Below, piece by piece: positions 6,641-15,537 of a stretch of DNA of 64,000 bases. Below the pieces are notes generated by a model, which worked only from the letters and a program-made list of their open reading frames with translations, searched no databases and had not been told where the DNA came from. The translations under genes were made by a program, and so were the position numbers. Position 1 is the stretch's first letter; every line of letters starts with the position of its first letter. Source of the DNA: Gordonibacter pamelaeae (GTDB lineage Bacteria > Actinomycetota > Coriobacteriia > Coriobacteriales > Eggerthellaceae); the NCBI RefSeq assembly GCF_042665095.1, contig NZ_JBHTBV010000003.1. The stretch is one strand, 5' to 3'.

Positions 6641-7940
6641 GCTCGACGGCCACCTCCCGCAGGTAGAGTTCGGGGCGCGCGCCGGCGCGTCCCGGCCCGG
6701 GCGCGCCGTCCGGCTCGCGCTCCTCCACCACGTTCACGCTCTCGGCCAGGACGATGGACGGGCAGGCCTCCTCCAGCGCCGCGGCGTCGTCGTCCGCAAG
6801 CGCGAGGCTCGGCACGTCCGGGTCGTAGCCGCAGGCCACGCCGGCGCCCTCGGCCCATTCCCTCGCCCGGCGCGCATCCTCCCCGAAGGCCTTCGCACAC
6901 TTCAGGAACCGGTCGCCCTCGTCCGCGCGCATCCACGGGTGGGCATCCCGCAGCGCCGGGTCCGCGAAGAACGCCTTGTTCTGCTGGTATATCTGGCCGG
7001 TGTTCTTGTTGTCCGAGCTGCAGTAGTGGATTCCCAGCCGCAGGCCCTCGCGCTCGGCGAACGCCAGCAGCTCCAAGGCCTCGGCCTCGCTGCCGGCCAC
7101 CGGCACCCCGCCGCCGTACCAGTAGTTGTAGAGGTACTTGAAGGGATGCTTGCGCAGCTGGAAGCCGCGTTTCGCGAACTCTGCGGCGTTGTGCAGCGGA
7201 AAGCAGAACTCCAGCAGGTTAACCCCGCTGATGCCGAGGGCATCCGACCGCACCAGCAGGTCCTTCATCTGCCCGAGCGAGCCCGGTATCACGGGCACCT
7301 CCACCACCACGGCCGGGATCGTGCCCACCGCCTGCTCCATGAGCTCGTACACGCGGTCCTGGCCGTCGCCCGCGTCGGGCGGCTTGATGCTGAAGCGGAT
7401 CTCGTCCAGGCCGCTTTCGGCAAGCTCCTGCAGGCTGCGCTCGTCAAGCAGGTCGCCGCACGTGTACAGGCGCGTGTGGGCGTCCGGGTAAAGTTGGCCG
7501 GCATGCCGGAGAAAGGCGTTCACCTGCTCGGGGTGCAGCAGCGGCTCGCCGCCCGTGATGGCCAGGCAGCGGAACCGCGCGCCCATGGCATGCGCCTGCT
7601 CGAGCTCCGCCACGATGTCGCGCTCATGGGAGAGGAAGTGCTCGTAGTGGTCCTGGTTCGGGTTGAAGCAGAAGTAGCACTTCTTGACGCACCGCAAATC
7701 GACGAAGAACGTGGCCGTCTCGTCGCCGGTGCGGCAGGCCAGGCACGCAGGCGATATCCAGTTGCGCCACAACGACGAGGCGCCGTTCTCGCAGCGGCAC
7801 CCGCACGATGCCGCCGTGCGCACGCGCGCCTCGCGCGGGGAGGCCTCCTCGCGCTCGAACGCCAGGCCGTACTCCTCCACCGCAGCCTCGAAGTCGCGCT
7901 CCGCCTCGTCGAACGCCTGCCTGTAGCCCTGAAGATCCAC
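6630..7940 (-). CDS. Radical SAM protein, last gene of the DMSO reductase-type operon
   Basis: 436 residues. The radical SAM motif is CVKKCYFC (about residue 84-91), preceded by four clustered cysteines in ASCGCRC and ACLAC (~45-70) that could hold a second metal site. 'ITGGEPLLHP' is the SAM-binding GGE motif. A GTG at 7940 has AGGAGG 7 nt upstream. The gene follows dmsD by 60 bp on the operon strand. Radical SAM proteins next to Tat-molybdoenzymes could mature the enzyme or modify a peptide or cofactor; nothing here identifies the substrate. It overlaps the convergent antiporter at the 3' end. Confidence 0.85.
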   Translation of the reverse strand: MDLQGYRQAFDEAERDFEAAVEEYGLAFEREEASPREARVRTAASCGCRCENGASSLWRNWISPACLACRTGDETATFFVDLRCVKKCYFCFNPNQDHYEHFLSHERDIVAELEQAHAMGARFRCLAITGGEPLLHPEQVNAFLRHAGQLYPDAHTRLYTCGDLLDERSLQELAESGLDEIRFSIKPPDAGDGQDRVYELMEQAVGTIPAVVVEVPVIPGSLGQMKDLLVRSDALGISGVNLLEFCFPLHNAAEFAKRGFQLRKHPFKYLYNYWYGGGVPVAGSEAEALELLAFAEREGLRLGIHYCSSDNKNTGQIYQQNKAFFADPALRDAHPWMRADEGDRFLKCAKAFGEDARRAREWAEGAGVACGYDPDVPSLALADDDAAALEEACPSIVLAESVNVVEEREPDGAPGPGRAGARPELYLREVAVEPRA

Positions 7941-8000
7941 GGTACCCTCCTGTAGAAACGTCGGCCCTGCTGCGCGGGCGGCCGACTCGATCGGCCCCGC

Positions 8001-8774
8001 CTACTCCGGCTCGGCCAGCTCTGCCTCGACCTGCTCGGACAGCACGCGGTCGAGCGCGGCGAACGCCGCCATGCCGCCCGCGAGTACACCATAGCACCCC
8101 TGCGCATCGTGCTCGATGACCTTGGCTGCGAATTGGTCGACCCAGTTCAGCAGGTGCCGGTCGACGAACTGCCGCTGCGTCGCGAGCGTCCGGGCCGCCT
8201 CGTCGTCGCGGCCGTCGGCGAACGCCTCGTACGCACGCTGGCTCAAAGCGCCCAGGTAGTCCATCATAGCAGCGATGTGGTCGTCGGGGAATCGCTTCTC
8301 CGCTCGCAGCTTGAAGCCTGCCGCATGGTAGAACGACCGGACGTCGAGCGTGCTCTCTTGGAACACCACAGACTCCTTGCCCGTGTACGGCGATTCCCAG
8401 GGATGCACGTAATGCTCGCCGGGCACCTGGAACAGCCGGTCGTAGGAGGCGCGCAGGCGCGCGGCGAGAGCCTCGGCGCGCTCCGGGTCGGCCGTTTCGC
8501 CCTGCGCCCGCTCGGCCCAGGCACGGGCGTCTTCGGCGCAGGCGGCAAGGCTGCGCCCGGACGGGCCGAGCGTCCGGCCCGCCAGATCGGCGAAGCCGTC
8601 CCGGGCCAGCGCCTCGCCCACAGAGCCGAGCAGGGCCGGCGTCTCGCCGCCGAGCACCTTCGCGACGCCCTCGCCGGTCGGGCGGCTTCCGAACACCACA
8701 TGGAACAGGCGGTACAGGTACGTGCGACGGGCCAGCCCCATCGCTATCGCGCTCTCGCGCTCCTCGTTCGGCAT
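8001..8774 (-). CDS. TorD/DmsD-family molybdoenzyme chaperone
   Basis: 257 residues, all-helical in character. The stretch YDRLFQVPGEHYVHPWESPY is the typical TorD/DmsD family core (expected E-x-x-x-P-x-D-x-x-x-E region), and the C-terminus 'HLLNWVDQFAAKV' matches the 'HLxxWxPxF' motif. These cytoplasmic chaperones bind the Tat leader of the catalytic subunit until cofactor insertion is complete. ATG 8774 with GGGAGA upstream is preferred over 8834. It sits between the ferredoxin subunit and the radical SAM gene. Confidence 0.86.
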   Translation of the reverse strand: MPNEERESAIAMGLARRTYLYRLFHVVFGSRPTGEGVAKVLGGETPALLGSVGEALARDGFADLAGRTLGPSGRSLAACAEDARAWAERAQGETADPERAEALAARLRASYDRLFQVPGEHYVHPWESPYTGKESVVFQESTLDVRSFYHAAGFKLRAEKRFPDDHIAAMMDYLGALSQRAYEAFADGRDDEAARTLATQRQFVDRHLLNWVDQFAAKVIEHDAQGCYGVLAGGMAAFAALDRVLSEQVEAELAEPE

Positions 8775-8837
8775 AGCGGTCTCCCGTCTCTCGTGGCAGC
8801 CCGCGGGCAGGTTGGCGGGTGCTCCGGCAAACATGGT

Positions 8838-8873
8838 TGCCGCGCCGCAGGGAGGGATCTGCGACGCGGCAAG
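8838..8873 (-). other. Intercistronic stem-loop between dmsB and dmsD
   Basis: TTGCCGCG (8838-8845) pairs with CGCGGCAA (8866-8873), with an inner GCAG/CTGC pairing. The 111-bp gap between the ferredoxin and chaperone genes contains nothing else I recognise. It could lower expression of the downstream chaperone relative to the structural subunits. Confidence 0.45.
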
Positions 8874-8885
8874 AAAGGGGGTAGG

Positions 8886-9464
8886 TTACCAGGTAAGCTC
8901 CCGGTATCCTGCATCTTGGGCACAGTCCTTCGCCTTGATGAGGATGTTCGGGTGCGTCTCGTCCGGGGACGGCAGCACGGCGATGCTGCCCTCGTTCAGG
9001 TCGGGGCCGAACTCGGCGCGCAGCTCGTCCATCTCGCCGAACTTGAGCGCGCGGTTGGGGCATCCCGCCACGCACGCCGGCTCGCCGCCGGCCTCGCGCA
9101 GGCCGTAGCAGCCGTCGCACTTGCCGGACACGCCCTCGTCTGGGAAGTACTTCGGCTGGCCGTACGGGCACGACATGACGCACATGCGGCACCCGATGCA
9201 CTTGCTCTGGTCCTGCACGACCGTCCCGTCGGGCGCCCGGTAGATGGCCCCCGTCGGGCAGTTCTTCAAGCAGATAGGCTCCTCGCAATGGTTGCAGCCG
9301 AACGAGTAGCTGTAGCCGTCCACCTCGGGGAACGTCCCCACCGTGTAGCTGTGCACTTCGCGGTACAGCGTGCCCACCTCGAGCCGGTTCTTGTCCTTGC
9401 AGGCCACCTGGCACGCGCGGCAGCCGATGCAGCGCGTCATATCAAGGTAAAATCCAACAGCCAT
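8886..9464 (-). CDS. dmsB: DmsB-like ferredoxin subunit with four 4Fe-4S sites
   Basis: 192 residues. Four cysteine clusters are visible: CIGCRACQVAC, CNHCEEPICLKNC, CIGCRMCVMSC and CDGCYG followed by CVAGC. This layout is that of the DmsB/PhsB electron-transfer subunits that wire the membrane anchor to the molybdenum subunit. The ATG at 9464 follows AAGGAGGAG. It lies 16 bp after dmsA. It has no Tat signal of its own, as expected for a hitch-hiker exported with DmsA. Confidence 0.93.
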   Translation of the reverse strand: MAVGFYLDMTRCIGCRACQVACKDKNRLEVGTLYREVHSYTVGTFPEVDGYSYSFGCNHCEEPICLKNCPTGAIYRAPDGTVVQDQSKCIGCRMCVMSCPYGQPKYFPDEGVSGKCDGCYGLREAGGEPACVAGCPNRALKFGEMDELRAEFGPDLNEGSIAVLPSPDETHPNILIKAKDCAQDAGYRELTW

Positions 9465-9480
9465 GGTTGCTCCTCCTTCC

Positions 9481-12108
9481 CTAGCCAAGCTCGATGATGC
9501 GCTTGTCAGTGTCGCAGTCGTCTTCCAGCGGTGTGCCCTCGTACTTCTCGAAGTTGCAGTTATTGTTGTTGTAACTGGTCAAACCGCCGCCGGAAATATC
9601 GTTGCCAATGAGGTAGTTGTCCGCACCGCCGTGGTCGATGCCCGTCTCCTCGTCAACGCGTACCCAGGCGCCGTGGGGAATGCCCACCTCGCCGGGCCGC
9701 ATGTTCTCCATGCAGCAGGCCTTGCGCAGCACCTCGCCGTACTTCGTCCATACGCGCACGGTGTCGCCGTCCGCGATGCCCTTCGCCTCCGCGTCGCTCG
9801 CGTTCAGGAACACCGGGTTCGCCCACGCCTCACGCAACCATGGGCAGTTGTTGAACACGCTGTGGGAGCGCCTGAAGTAGTGCGGGTTGAACATGAGGTA
9901 CGGGTACTCGCCTGCCTCGCCGTCGATCTTGCCATCCTTGAACGTGGTCTCGTAGCCCACGGTGGGCACGAGGTACTCGGGATACGGCTGGTACTCCTGG
10001 TCGATGAGACCGATGCTGTTGAACAGGTCCGCCTTGGCCTGGCAGGTGATCTCCAGCTTGCCGCTCTTGGTCTTCAGCGGGTTGGCGGCGGGGTCTTTGA
10101 TGTAGTCGGCATAGCCGATGAACGAGCTGTAGGCATCGCCCAGCTTGCGCTCCACCTGGTAGCCGCCGTTGTCGATGAACTCCTTGAGGCCCACGCGGCC
10201 CGTCTGCGGCTTGCCGGAAACGCCCCACTCCTTCAGGTCGGCATCGGTGATGGTGACGAGAGGCTCGTACTTGCCCGAGCCGTCCTCCTTAATCACCGTG
10301 GCACCGGCGATCTGGTTGAAGAACGCCTGCTTCTCGCTGATGGGGTAGACGGTTGACGGGTCGAGCCCCAGCGCCTCCATGATGAGCGTGTTGATCTGGG
10401 CATCGGTCTTGGCCTCGTACAGCGGCTCCGTGACCTGGGAGAAACAGAAAAGGAACTCGCGGTTCGAGGAAGCGAGGCCGCCGGGAACCTCCCACTGCGT
10501 CGTCACGGGCAGCACGATGTCGGAGTAGAGCGCCTGGGTGGTGAGGAACTGGGCCTTCGACAGCACGAAGTCCATCTTGCGATGCGCCTCGATGCCGCGC
10601 TTCATGTTGGGGCCGGTCTGCAGGTAGGCGTTCTCGTCGTGGATGATGCAGTGGATGTCGCACGTCTCGTCGACGCCTGCCTGGGCGCCCTTGCCGCTGT
10701 ACCAGTCGCCCACGTTGCGGTACTTGCCCGTGAAGCACGCCTCCCACACCTGCGGGCCGGGGATGACGCCCTCGATGGGGTTCTTGAGGCTCGGCAGGCC
10801 GGAAGAGCCGGCCTTCACCAGTGCCGGGCCGCCATTGCCGGCGTTGGCATGGTAGTTGTTGGCGGAGCAGTTGCCCGGCTTGCCGTAGTGGCCACCCATG
10901 GCAGACAGCGTCATGAACAGCTGGGGCACGTTCTCGGACCCGTTGCAGCGGGCGGCGGCGAAGTTGTGGAGCATCCACACGTCATGCTCCTTGCCGATCT
11001 CGCGCGCGAAGTAGGTGATCTTCTCCACCGGCACGCCGCAGATCTTCGAGGCCCACTCGGCCGTCTTGGGTTCGCCGTCGTAGACGCCGTTCAGGTAGTC
11101 GAGGAAGTTCACGTCCTCCTTGAGGTCGGCCGGCTTGTGGTCGGCATCGAAGCCCACCGTGCACTTGTCCAGGAAGTCCCAGTCGACGACGTTGCCCTCC
11201 TCTTTGTCCAGGCGCAGCATCTCGGAGGCCACGCCCAGCATGAACGCCGTGTCCGTACCGGTGCGGACGGGTATCCAGTATGCGTCGAGAATCTGGGCCG
11301 ACGCCGTGTAGATGGGGTCGACCGTGATGAACTTGACGCCCGCCTCCTTGGCGCGGATGTAGTGGTAGCTCGGCGTGCCGGCGGCCGACCAGGCAGGGTT
11401 GGACGCGTAGAAAACGATGGTCTCCGCATTCAACATGTCGGTGCGGTCGTTGCACACGCCCGCATCGGTTTTCGGGATACCGATGGTGTCGGCCGTGTTC
11501 AGCAGGTAGGCGCCGTGGGACGTGGAGTCCGCCACGGAGGTGTGCCCGCCATAAGCCAGAAGCGGAGAGAACGCATAGCGCGAGCCGTAGCTGCCGATGA
11601 GGAAGGCCTGGTTGCCGTACTTCTCCTTGATGGTCTTGAACTGGTCGGCGATATAGTCGATGGCCTCGTCCCAGCTGATGCGCTCCCATTCGTCTTTGCC
11701 GCGCAGCTCGCCGTTCGGGTTCTCTGGCGACCAGCTCTTGCGCTTCATGGGGTATTTCAGGCGATCCGCCCCGAAGCACTGCTGTTGCTGGGCCTTGCCG
11801 CGCACGCAGCCGCGCTGCTGCGGGTAGTCCGGCGAGTCCTCGTGCGTGTCGTCGGTCTTCTGGCGCACGACGGCGCCGTCCTTGACCATGACCTTGTTCA
11901 TGCAGCGCCCGCCGCAGTTGTGCCAGCACGCGGCCGCCACCCACTCGCCGCCTTCAGCCGGGTCGACGGGCAGCTCGTGCTTGTCGGCGGCGTCGAGGCT
12001 CGCCTCCGCGGAGCAGCCCGTGGCCGACAGCAGGGCAGCGCTCGCCGCCACCGCCGCCGAGGCCCCCAGAAAGCCGCGACGAGAAATGTTCTTGGATTGA
12101 ATGCTCAC
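9481..12108 (-). CDS. dmsA: DMSO reductase-family molybdopterin subunit with Tat signal
   Basis: 875 residues. The Tat motif SRRGFLG (9-15) is followed by a hydrophobic stretch and ATGC at Cys32, which fits a Tat-lipoprotein signal. Cys61, Cys65, Cys69 and Cys101 provide a 4Fe-4S site, followed by molybdopterin oxidoreductase domains and a C-terminal molydopterin-binding domain (ANPVFLNASDAEAKGIADGD). The family reduces DMSO, TMAO or related acceptors at bis-MGD. I cannot confidently place the Mo ligand; a Ser in the STSH segment (~195) is one candidate. The true electron acceptor is not predictable, since this class diversified widely in gut Coriobacteriia. Confidence 0.93.
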   Translation of the reverse strand: MSIQSKNISRRGFLGASAAVAASAALLSATGCSAEASLDAADKHELPVDPAEGGEWVAAACWHNCGGRCMNKVMVKDGAVVRQKTDDTHEDSPDYPQQRGCVRGKAQQQQCFGADRLKYPMKRKSWSPENPNGELRGKDEWERISWDEAIDYIADQFKTIKEKYGNQAFLIGSYGSRYAFSPLLAYGGHTSVADSTSHGAYLLNTADTIGIPKTDAGVCNDRTDMLNAETIVFYASNPAWSAAGTPSYHYIRAKEAGVKFITVDPIYTASAQILDAYWIPVRTGTDTAFMLGVASEMLRLDKEEGNVVDWDFLDKCTVGFDADHKPADLKEDVNFLDYLNGVYDGEPKTAEWASKICGVPVEKITYFAREIGKEHDVWMLHNFAAARCNGSENVPQLFMTLSAMGGHYGKPGNCSANNYHANAGNGGPALVKAGSSGLPSLKNPIEGVIPGPQVWEACFTGKYRNVGDWYSGKGAQAGVDETCDIHCIIHDENAYLQTGPNMKRGIEAHRKMDFVLSKAQFLTTQALYSDIVLPVTTQWEVPGGLASSNREFLFCFSQVTEPLYEAKTDAQINTLIMEALGLDPSTVYPISEKQAFFNQIAGATVIKEDGSGKYEPLVTITDADLKEWGVSGKPQTGRVGLKEFIDNGGYQVERKLGDAYSSFIGYADYIKDPAANPLKTKSGKLEITCQAKADLFNSIGLIDQEYQPYPEYLVPTVGYETTFKDGKIDGEAGEYPYLMFNPHYFRRSHSVFNNCPWLREAWANPVFLNASDAEAKGIADGDTVRVWTKYGEVLRKACCMENMRPGEVGIPHGAWVRVDEETGIDHGGADNYLIGNDISGGGLTSYNNNNCNFEKYEGTPLEDDCDTDKRIIELG

Positions 12109-12129
12109 GATGAATCCCCCTTTGCTTCC

Positions 12130-12903
12130 CTACGCCACCGTGCAGGTTGCGTAAAACGCGTAGCGCGCGATGGCGACGCCGACGATCGAGGCGACGCAGA
12201 TGGCAATCGCAAGCGCCTTCTTGTTGTTGATCTTCGACGACAGCGCCACGAGCACGACGGAGACGACCGGTGCGATAACGAGTCCCGCGATCTGGGTGAT
12301 CGGGCTGAAGCCCTCGCCCGAGAACGCGACGGCCTCCAGCACGAGGCCCACGGCCAGCACGGCGTTCACGATGTAGGCCGCCAAGCGCAGCGGCTTGCCC
12401 GCGTAGTCTGCCGAGGCCAGCAGGGCGAACAGCGCCAGGCCCATGGCCAGGTCGCCCGCGACGAACGCGAGGATGGTCGCCGGCGCGTTGCACCAGACAG
12501 GGTTCCCGTAGACATCGATATAGGCAACGCCCATCATGACCAGGCAAATCACGCCCACCACGGCGCCCACCACGCGCAGCGCGTAGGGGCTGCCCTTCCG
12601 AACCAGCGTGACCACCAGGTCGATGATCGCCAGCACGAAGAAGCATCCGGCAACGGCGACCTCCTGGATCATGCCGGACCCGAAGTTGACCGTGCCGCCG
12701 AACACCGATTCGACCGCACGCGGGATGCTGTGCACGTGCGTGGTTGCCGCAATCATGCCCACGGCGAACAGCGCCACGACGACCAGGGGAACCAGCCAGG
12801 GACGGCTGCCCTCGCGCGTGCGGCGCAGACCGGCGTCGAACGCGTACGCGCCGGCGGCCATACCCCCCAGCATAGTGAACAGATACAAAGATTCAAGCCC
12901 CAT
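12130..12903 (-). CDS. dmsC: DmsC-like membrane anchor
   Basis: 257 residues with about eight hydrophobic segments, beginning 'MGLESLYLFTMLGGMAAGAYAFD'-like as in DmsC anchors that oxidise menaquinol and feed the ferredoxin subunit. The ATG at 12903 is supported by GAGGAGG 8 nt upstream. Unlike the classic dmsABC order, the anchor is the first gene of the operon, followed by dmsA, dmsB, dmsD and the radical SAM gene. The promoter with paired operators lies 180 bp upstream. Confidence 0.86.
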   Translation of the reverse strand: MGLESLYLFTMLGGMAAGAYAFDAGLRRTREGSRPWLVPLVVVALFAVGMIAATTHVHSIPRAVESVFGGTVNFGSGMIQEVAVAGCFFVLAIIDLVVTLVRKGSPYALRVVGAVVGVICLVMMGVAYIDVYGNPVWCNAPATILAFVAGDLAMGLALFALLASADYAGKPLRLAAYIVNAVLAVGLVLEAVAFSGEGFSPITQIAGLVIAPVVSVVLVALSSKINNKKALAIAICVASIVGVAIARYAFYATCTVA

Positions 12904-13082
12904 ACTCAAGCCTCCTCTTCCCATACGCCTGCCCTCTGCAGGCGTCCGCTTAGCGGCGCGCGCCGCGATGGCGCACGCCTCGCCCAAGCCTCTCGGGCGC
13001 ACCGCCTCCTGGGAAGGGGGCGTGGGCGCAGCGATCGCTCGGATGCGTGTTTGCAGGAAATCGGCCGATCCCTCTGTCGCCT

Positions 13083-13131
13083 ATTATGGAAAATTGTCGT
13101 GCGACAATCAAGAGTGTCGCACGACAATTTT
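13083..13131 (-). promoter_or_regulatory. DMSO reductase operon promoter with paired operators
   Basis: On the minus strand, -35 TTGATT (13111-13106) and -10 CATAAT (13088-13083) are 17 bp apart. Operator 1, TTGTCGTGCGACAA (13094-13107), fills the spacer; operator 2 is the near-copy at 13114-13127. Together they form a 17-bp-arm perfect inverted repeat (13090-13106 with 13115-13131). The placement suggests repression. The same 14-bp operator occurs at 15549-15562. Confidence 0.78.
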
Positions 13132-13159
13132 TGCTGTCTTTATACTATTTTAGGTATAA

Positions 13160-14146
13160 CTAAGTCGCGGGGTTTCCGTTAGCCTTCGGGGCGTCCTTGT
13201 TCGGGTCGAGCGTGAAGCCCTCGCTGTAGGCGCTCGGCACCACGACGGTTCCCTCGTTGTCCTGCATGCCCTCGTACACCAGGTGGATCTTGCGCAGCGA
13301 GAGCGCTATCTCGTCGTGGGAGTAGGTTTCCGCGACCTCCTGCAAGATGGCGGACACGTCGCGCTCGGCCTCCATGAGCGTGATGCGCGCGTTCTTGCGG
13401 CATTCGGCCTGGGCCTCGAGGGACATGACCCCCTGCAGCTCCTTCGGGATGATGATGTCGCGGATCTCCACCGAGAGCACCGCGATGCCCCAATCGGTGA
13501 CCCTCGCCTCCACCGCCTCCTGCAGCTCCTGGTCAAGCTGGTGGCGCCGCATCACCACGTTGGACACAGACGCGCGACCGATGGCGTCGCGCAGCGCCGT
13601 CTGGGCGGTCAGCGCCACGGCGAAGCGGCAGTCCTCCACCTCCATGCAGGCCTTCTCGGGGTCCCATATCATCCAGAACAGCACGGCATCCACGTCGAGC
13701 GGCACCAGGTCGCTGGTCAGCGCCTCCTCCGCCCCGAAGGGGGTGGCCGTCGTGCGCTGGTCGACGCGCAGCGTGCTGAACTCGATGAGCGGGATGCTGA
13801 AGAAGATGCCGGGGCCCGCCAGGCGGTTGAACCGGCCCAGGCGCATGATCACCGCACGCTCCCATTCGAGGCACACGTGGACCGAGGACAGCACCCCGAG
13901 TCCCACGATGAGCGCGACGGCGATGCCGACAAGGCTCAAGCCGCCCGCAACCGCGTACCACAGCGCCAGCACCGCGAGGAAGGCGGCCAGCGCGAGCACC
14001 ACCGTCACCATCACGGCCCCGTTGCGCGTGGCCTTCCTGCTGGGATCGGAACGATAGGCGTCGGCGGCGACGCCGAACTCCATCTCCGAACGGCGATAGG
14101 AGTCCCGCTCGTCCCGCGCGATGCGCTCTTTGCTACTTCTCTTCAT
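13160..14146 (-). CDS. SPFH/band-7 (slipin-like) membrane protein
   Basis: 328 residues. A basic cytoplasmic N-terminus (~1-42) precedes two adjoining hydrophobic segments (~45-95) and an SPFH domain (~95-270: WERAVIMRLGRFNRLAGPGIFF, DVDAVLFW). A charged helical tail follows. Stomatin/slipin proteins form membrane microdomain scaffolds and often partner proteases. It overlaps the GntR gene by 14 bp, implying coupled translation with it and the NrfD-like gene. Its role next to respiratory genes is not known. Confidence 0.86.
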   Translation of the reverse strand: MKRSSKERIARDERDSYRRSEMEFGVAADAYRSDPSRKATRNGAVMVTVVLALAAFLAVLALWYAVAGGLSLVGIAVALIVGLGVLSSVHVCLEWERAVIMRLGRFNRLAGPGIFFSIPLIEFSTLRVDQRTTATPFGAEEALTSDLVPLDVDAVLFWMIWDPEKACMEVEDCRFAVALTAQTALRDAIGRASVSNVVMRRHQLDQELQEAVEARVTDWGIAVLSVEIRDIIIPKELQGVMSLEAQAECRKNARITLMEAERDVSAILQEVAETYSHDEIALSLRKIHLVYEGMQDNEGTVVVPSAYSEGFTLDPNKDAPKANGNPAT

Positions 14147-14537
14147 GCTCCCTCTTCATCTTCCGTATGTGCTTCGACACGAGCTTGGGAATGTCGTCGT
14201 AGGCCATCCCCTCTTCAAGGCAGCTTTTCACGAACTCCTCGACCAGCAGGTCCGCCTGGCCGCCCTCCCGGGGGAACGCGCCCGGGTCGCTCACGAACAC
14301 GCCGCTGCCGCGAACCGTGGTCACGTAGCCGTCGCGCTCCAGGCCCATGTAGGCCTTGCTCACCGTGTTGTAGGCTATATGCAGGTCGGCGGCGTATTTG
14401 CGCACGGTGGGCAGCTTCTCGCCCGGCTGGTAGAACCCCGAGTTTATGAGGTACGCCATACGGTCGCGCAGCTGCACCCACAACGGCAGGTCGCTCTGGT
14501 CGCTCAAGGTAAAGGGGGGTATGTCCTTCGTTGCCAT
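14133..14537 (-). CDS. GntR-family regulator, YtrA subtype
   Basis: 134 residues. The winged helix (residues ~10-82) contains LPLWVQLRDRMAYLINSGFY, GEKLPTVRKYAADLHIAYNTVSKAY and GYVTTVRGSGVFV, all typical of GntR proteins. The short C-terminal helical part (~90-134) marks the YtrA subfamily, which lacks a large effector domain. It lies between the NrfD-like gene (16 bp upstream) and the SPFH gene. It is the best local candidate for the TTGT...ACAA operators at both respiratory promoters, by context and by the shape of the site. Confidence 0.9.
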   Translation of the reverse strand: MATKDIPPFTLSDQSDLPLWVQLRDRMAYLINSGFYQPGEKLPTVRKYAADLHIAYNTVSKAYMGLERDGYVTTVRGSGVFVSDPGAFPREGGQADLLVEEFVKSCLEEGMAYDDIPKLVSKHIRKMKREHEEK

Positions 14538-14552
14538 CGGTCCCGTCGTTTC

Positions 14553-15479
14553 TCACACTGCGGTTTGGACGCCGGCGTTCACGAGCACGAACCGCAGGCT
14601 CAGGCCACCGACCAGGACGAGCACCGCCAACACGGCGACGACGCTGCTCCGATGGCTGCGTCGGGCGGCCAACGCAGATACTTCGATAGCCAGAGGCGCC
14701 AGTATACCGCATCCTACGAAGCCGAGCCAAAACACGCAGGACTGCTCCCCCGCAAGCAGCGCGTCGAACGGCCGGCCGGCGCTCGCGGCGTTCACCGTCA
14801 CCGCGCATGCTGCCGCCGAGAGCGCCTCGAGCACGATGAACACGGCGTCCGCGATGGCCAGCCCGCGGATCCACGCAAGCACGCCCGGGGAGGCTACGCA
14901 GAAGCAGGTGCTCAAGAGCACGACGCCGCAGCCGCACGAGAGCGCCGAGAACAGGAACAGCACGGGCAGCCACGCCGACTGCCACAGGTCCACGGCAACG
15001 ACGCTCTTCAGGAGCAGCCCCGTGTACACCATCACGACGACGGCCAGCACCGCCCCGAGCGCTTTCGCGACGAGCGCGGCCCTCTCCCACGCAGGGCCCA
15101 GCGTGAGCACGGATTCAGCGAGCGCCACGACGAGGCAGGCCCCGAACAGCGTGAGGGCGAACGTCCCCACGGACACGAAGCTGCCGGTGGGATAGAGGAA
15201 CAGCAGGTAGAACGCCTCCGGCCGGCCGAGATCCGCCAGCAGGCACAGCATGCCCGCCACCAGCAGGACGAAGGCGGCGGCGTAGCCCGTCCTCGCGATG
15301 CGCCGCTGCGTCATCGAGCGCGCGCGACGGCCGCGGTACCCGCGGGGCGTGCGGGCGAGGTGCGGGTCGTTCGCATGCGAGAAGGCCGTGTACAGGTCGA
15401 TGGCGGAGAGCACCGCGAAGCTCCCGGCAGCGGTGCCGCCGAGGAACAGGTACCACACGATGAGCTCGCCGAAGACCAC
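14553..15479 (-). CDS. NrfD/PsrC-family membrane quinone-interacting subunit
   Basis: About 308 residues and eight to nine membrane segments, opening with the family signature FGELIVWYLFLGGTAAGSF (~3-21). NrfD/PsrC proteins are quinone-binding anchors of Fe-S/molybdo or cytochrome complexes. The GTG at 15479 has GAGGGGGAG directly upstream; an earlier in-frame ATG at 15542 lies inside the predicted -10 box and is rejected as start. No cognate ferredoxin or catalytic subunit is adjacent in its own unit, so it may serve the nearby DMSO-reductase-type enzyme or a distant one. Confidence 0.82.
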   Translation of the reverse strand: MVFGELIVWYLFLGGTAAGSFAVLSAIDLYTAFSHANDPHLARTPRGYRGRRARSMTQRRIARTGYAAAFVLLVAGMLCLLADLGRPEAFYLLFLYPTGSFVSVGTFALTLFGACLVVALAESVLTLGPAWERAALVAKALGAVLAVVVMVYTGLLLKSVVAVDLWQSAWLPVLFLFSALSCGCGVVLLSTCFCVASPGVLAWIRGLAIADAVFIVLEALSAAACAVTVNAASAGRPFDALLAGEQSCVFWLGFVGCGILAPLAIEVSALAARRSHRSSVVAVLAVLVLVGGLSLRFVLVNAGVQTAV

Positions 15480-15537
15480 CGCTCCCCCTCTCGCCGTCTC
15501 CGCCGTCCGCCGCGCCCGCCGGGACGCGTTCCTGCAC

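Noticed and set aside
13090..13131. The 17-bp-arm inverted repeat as a terminator (it is followed by T5 on the plus strand)
   Set aside because: No plus-strand gene ends here, the repeat overlaps promoter boxes of the dms operon, and half of it recurs exactly at another promoter.
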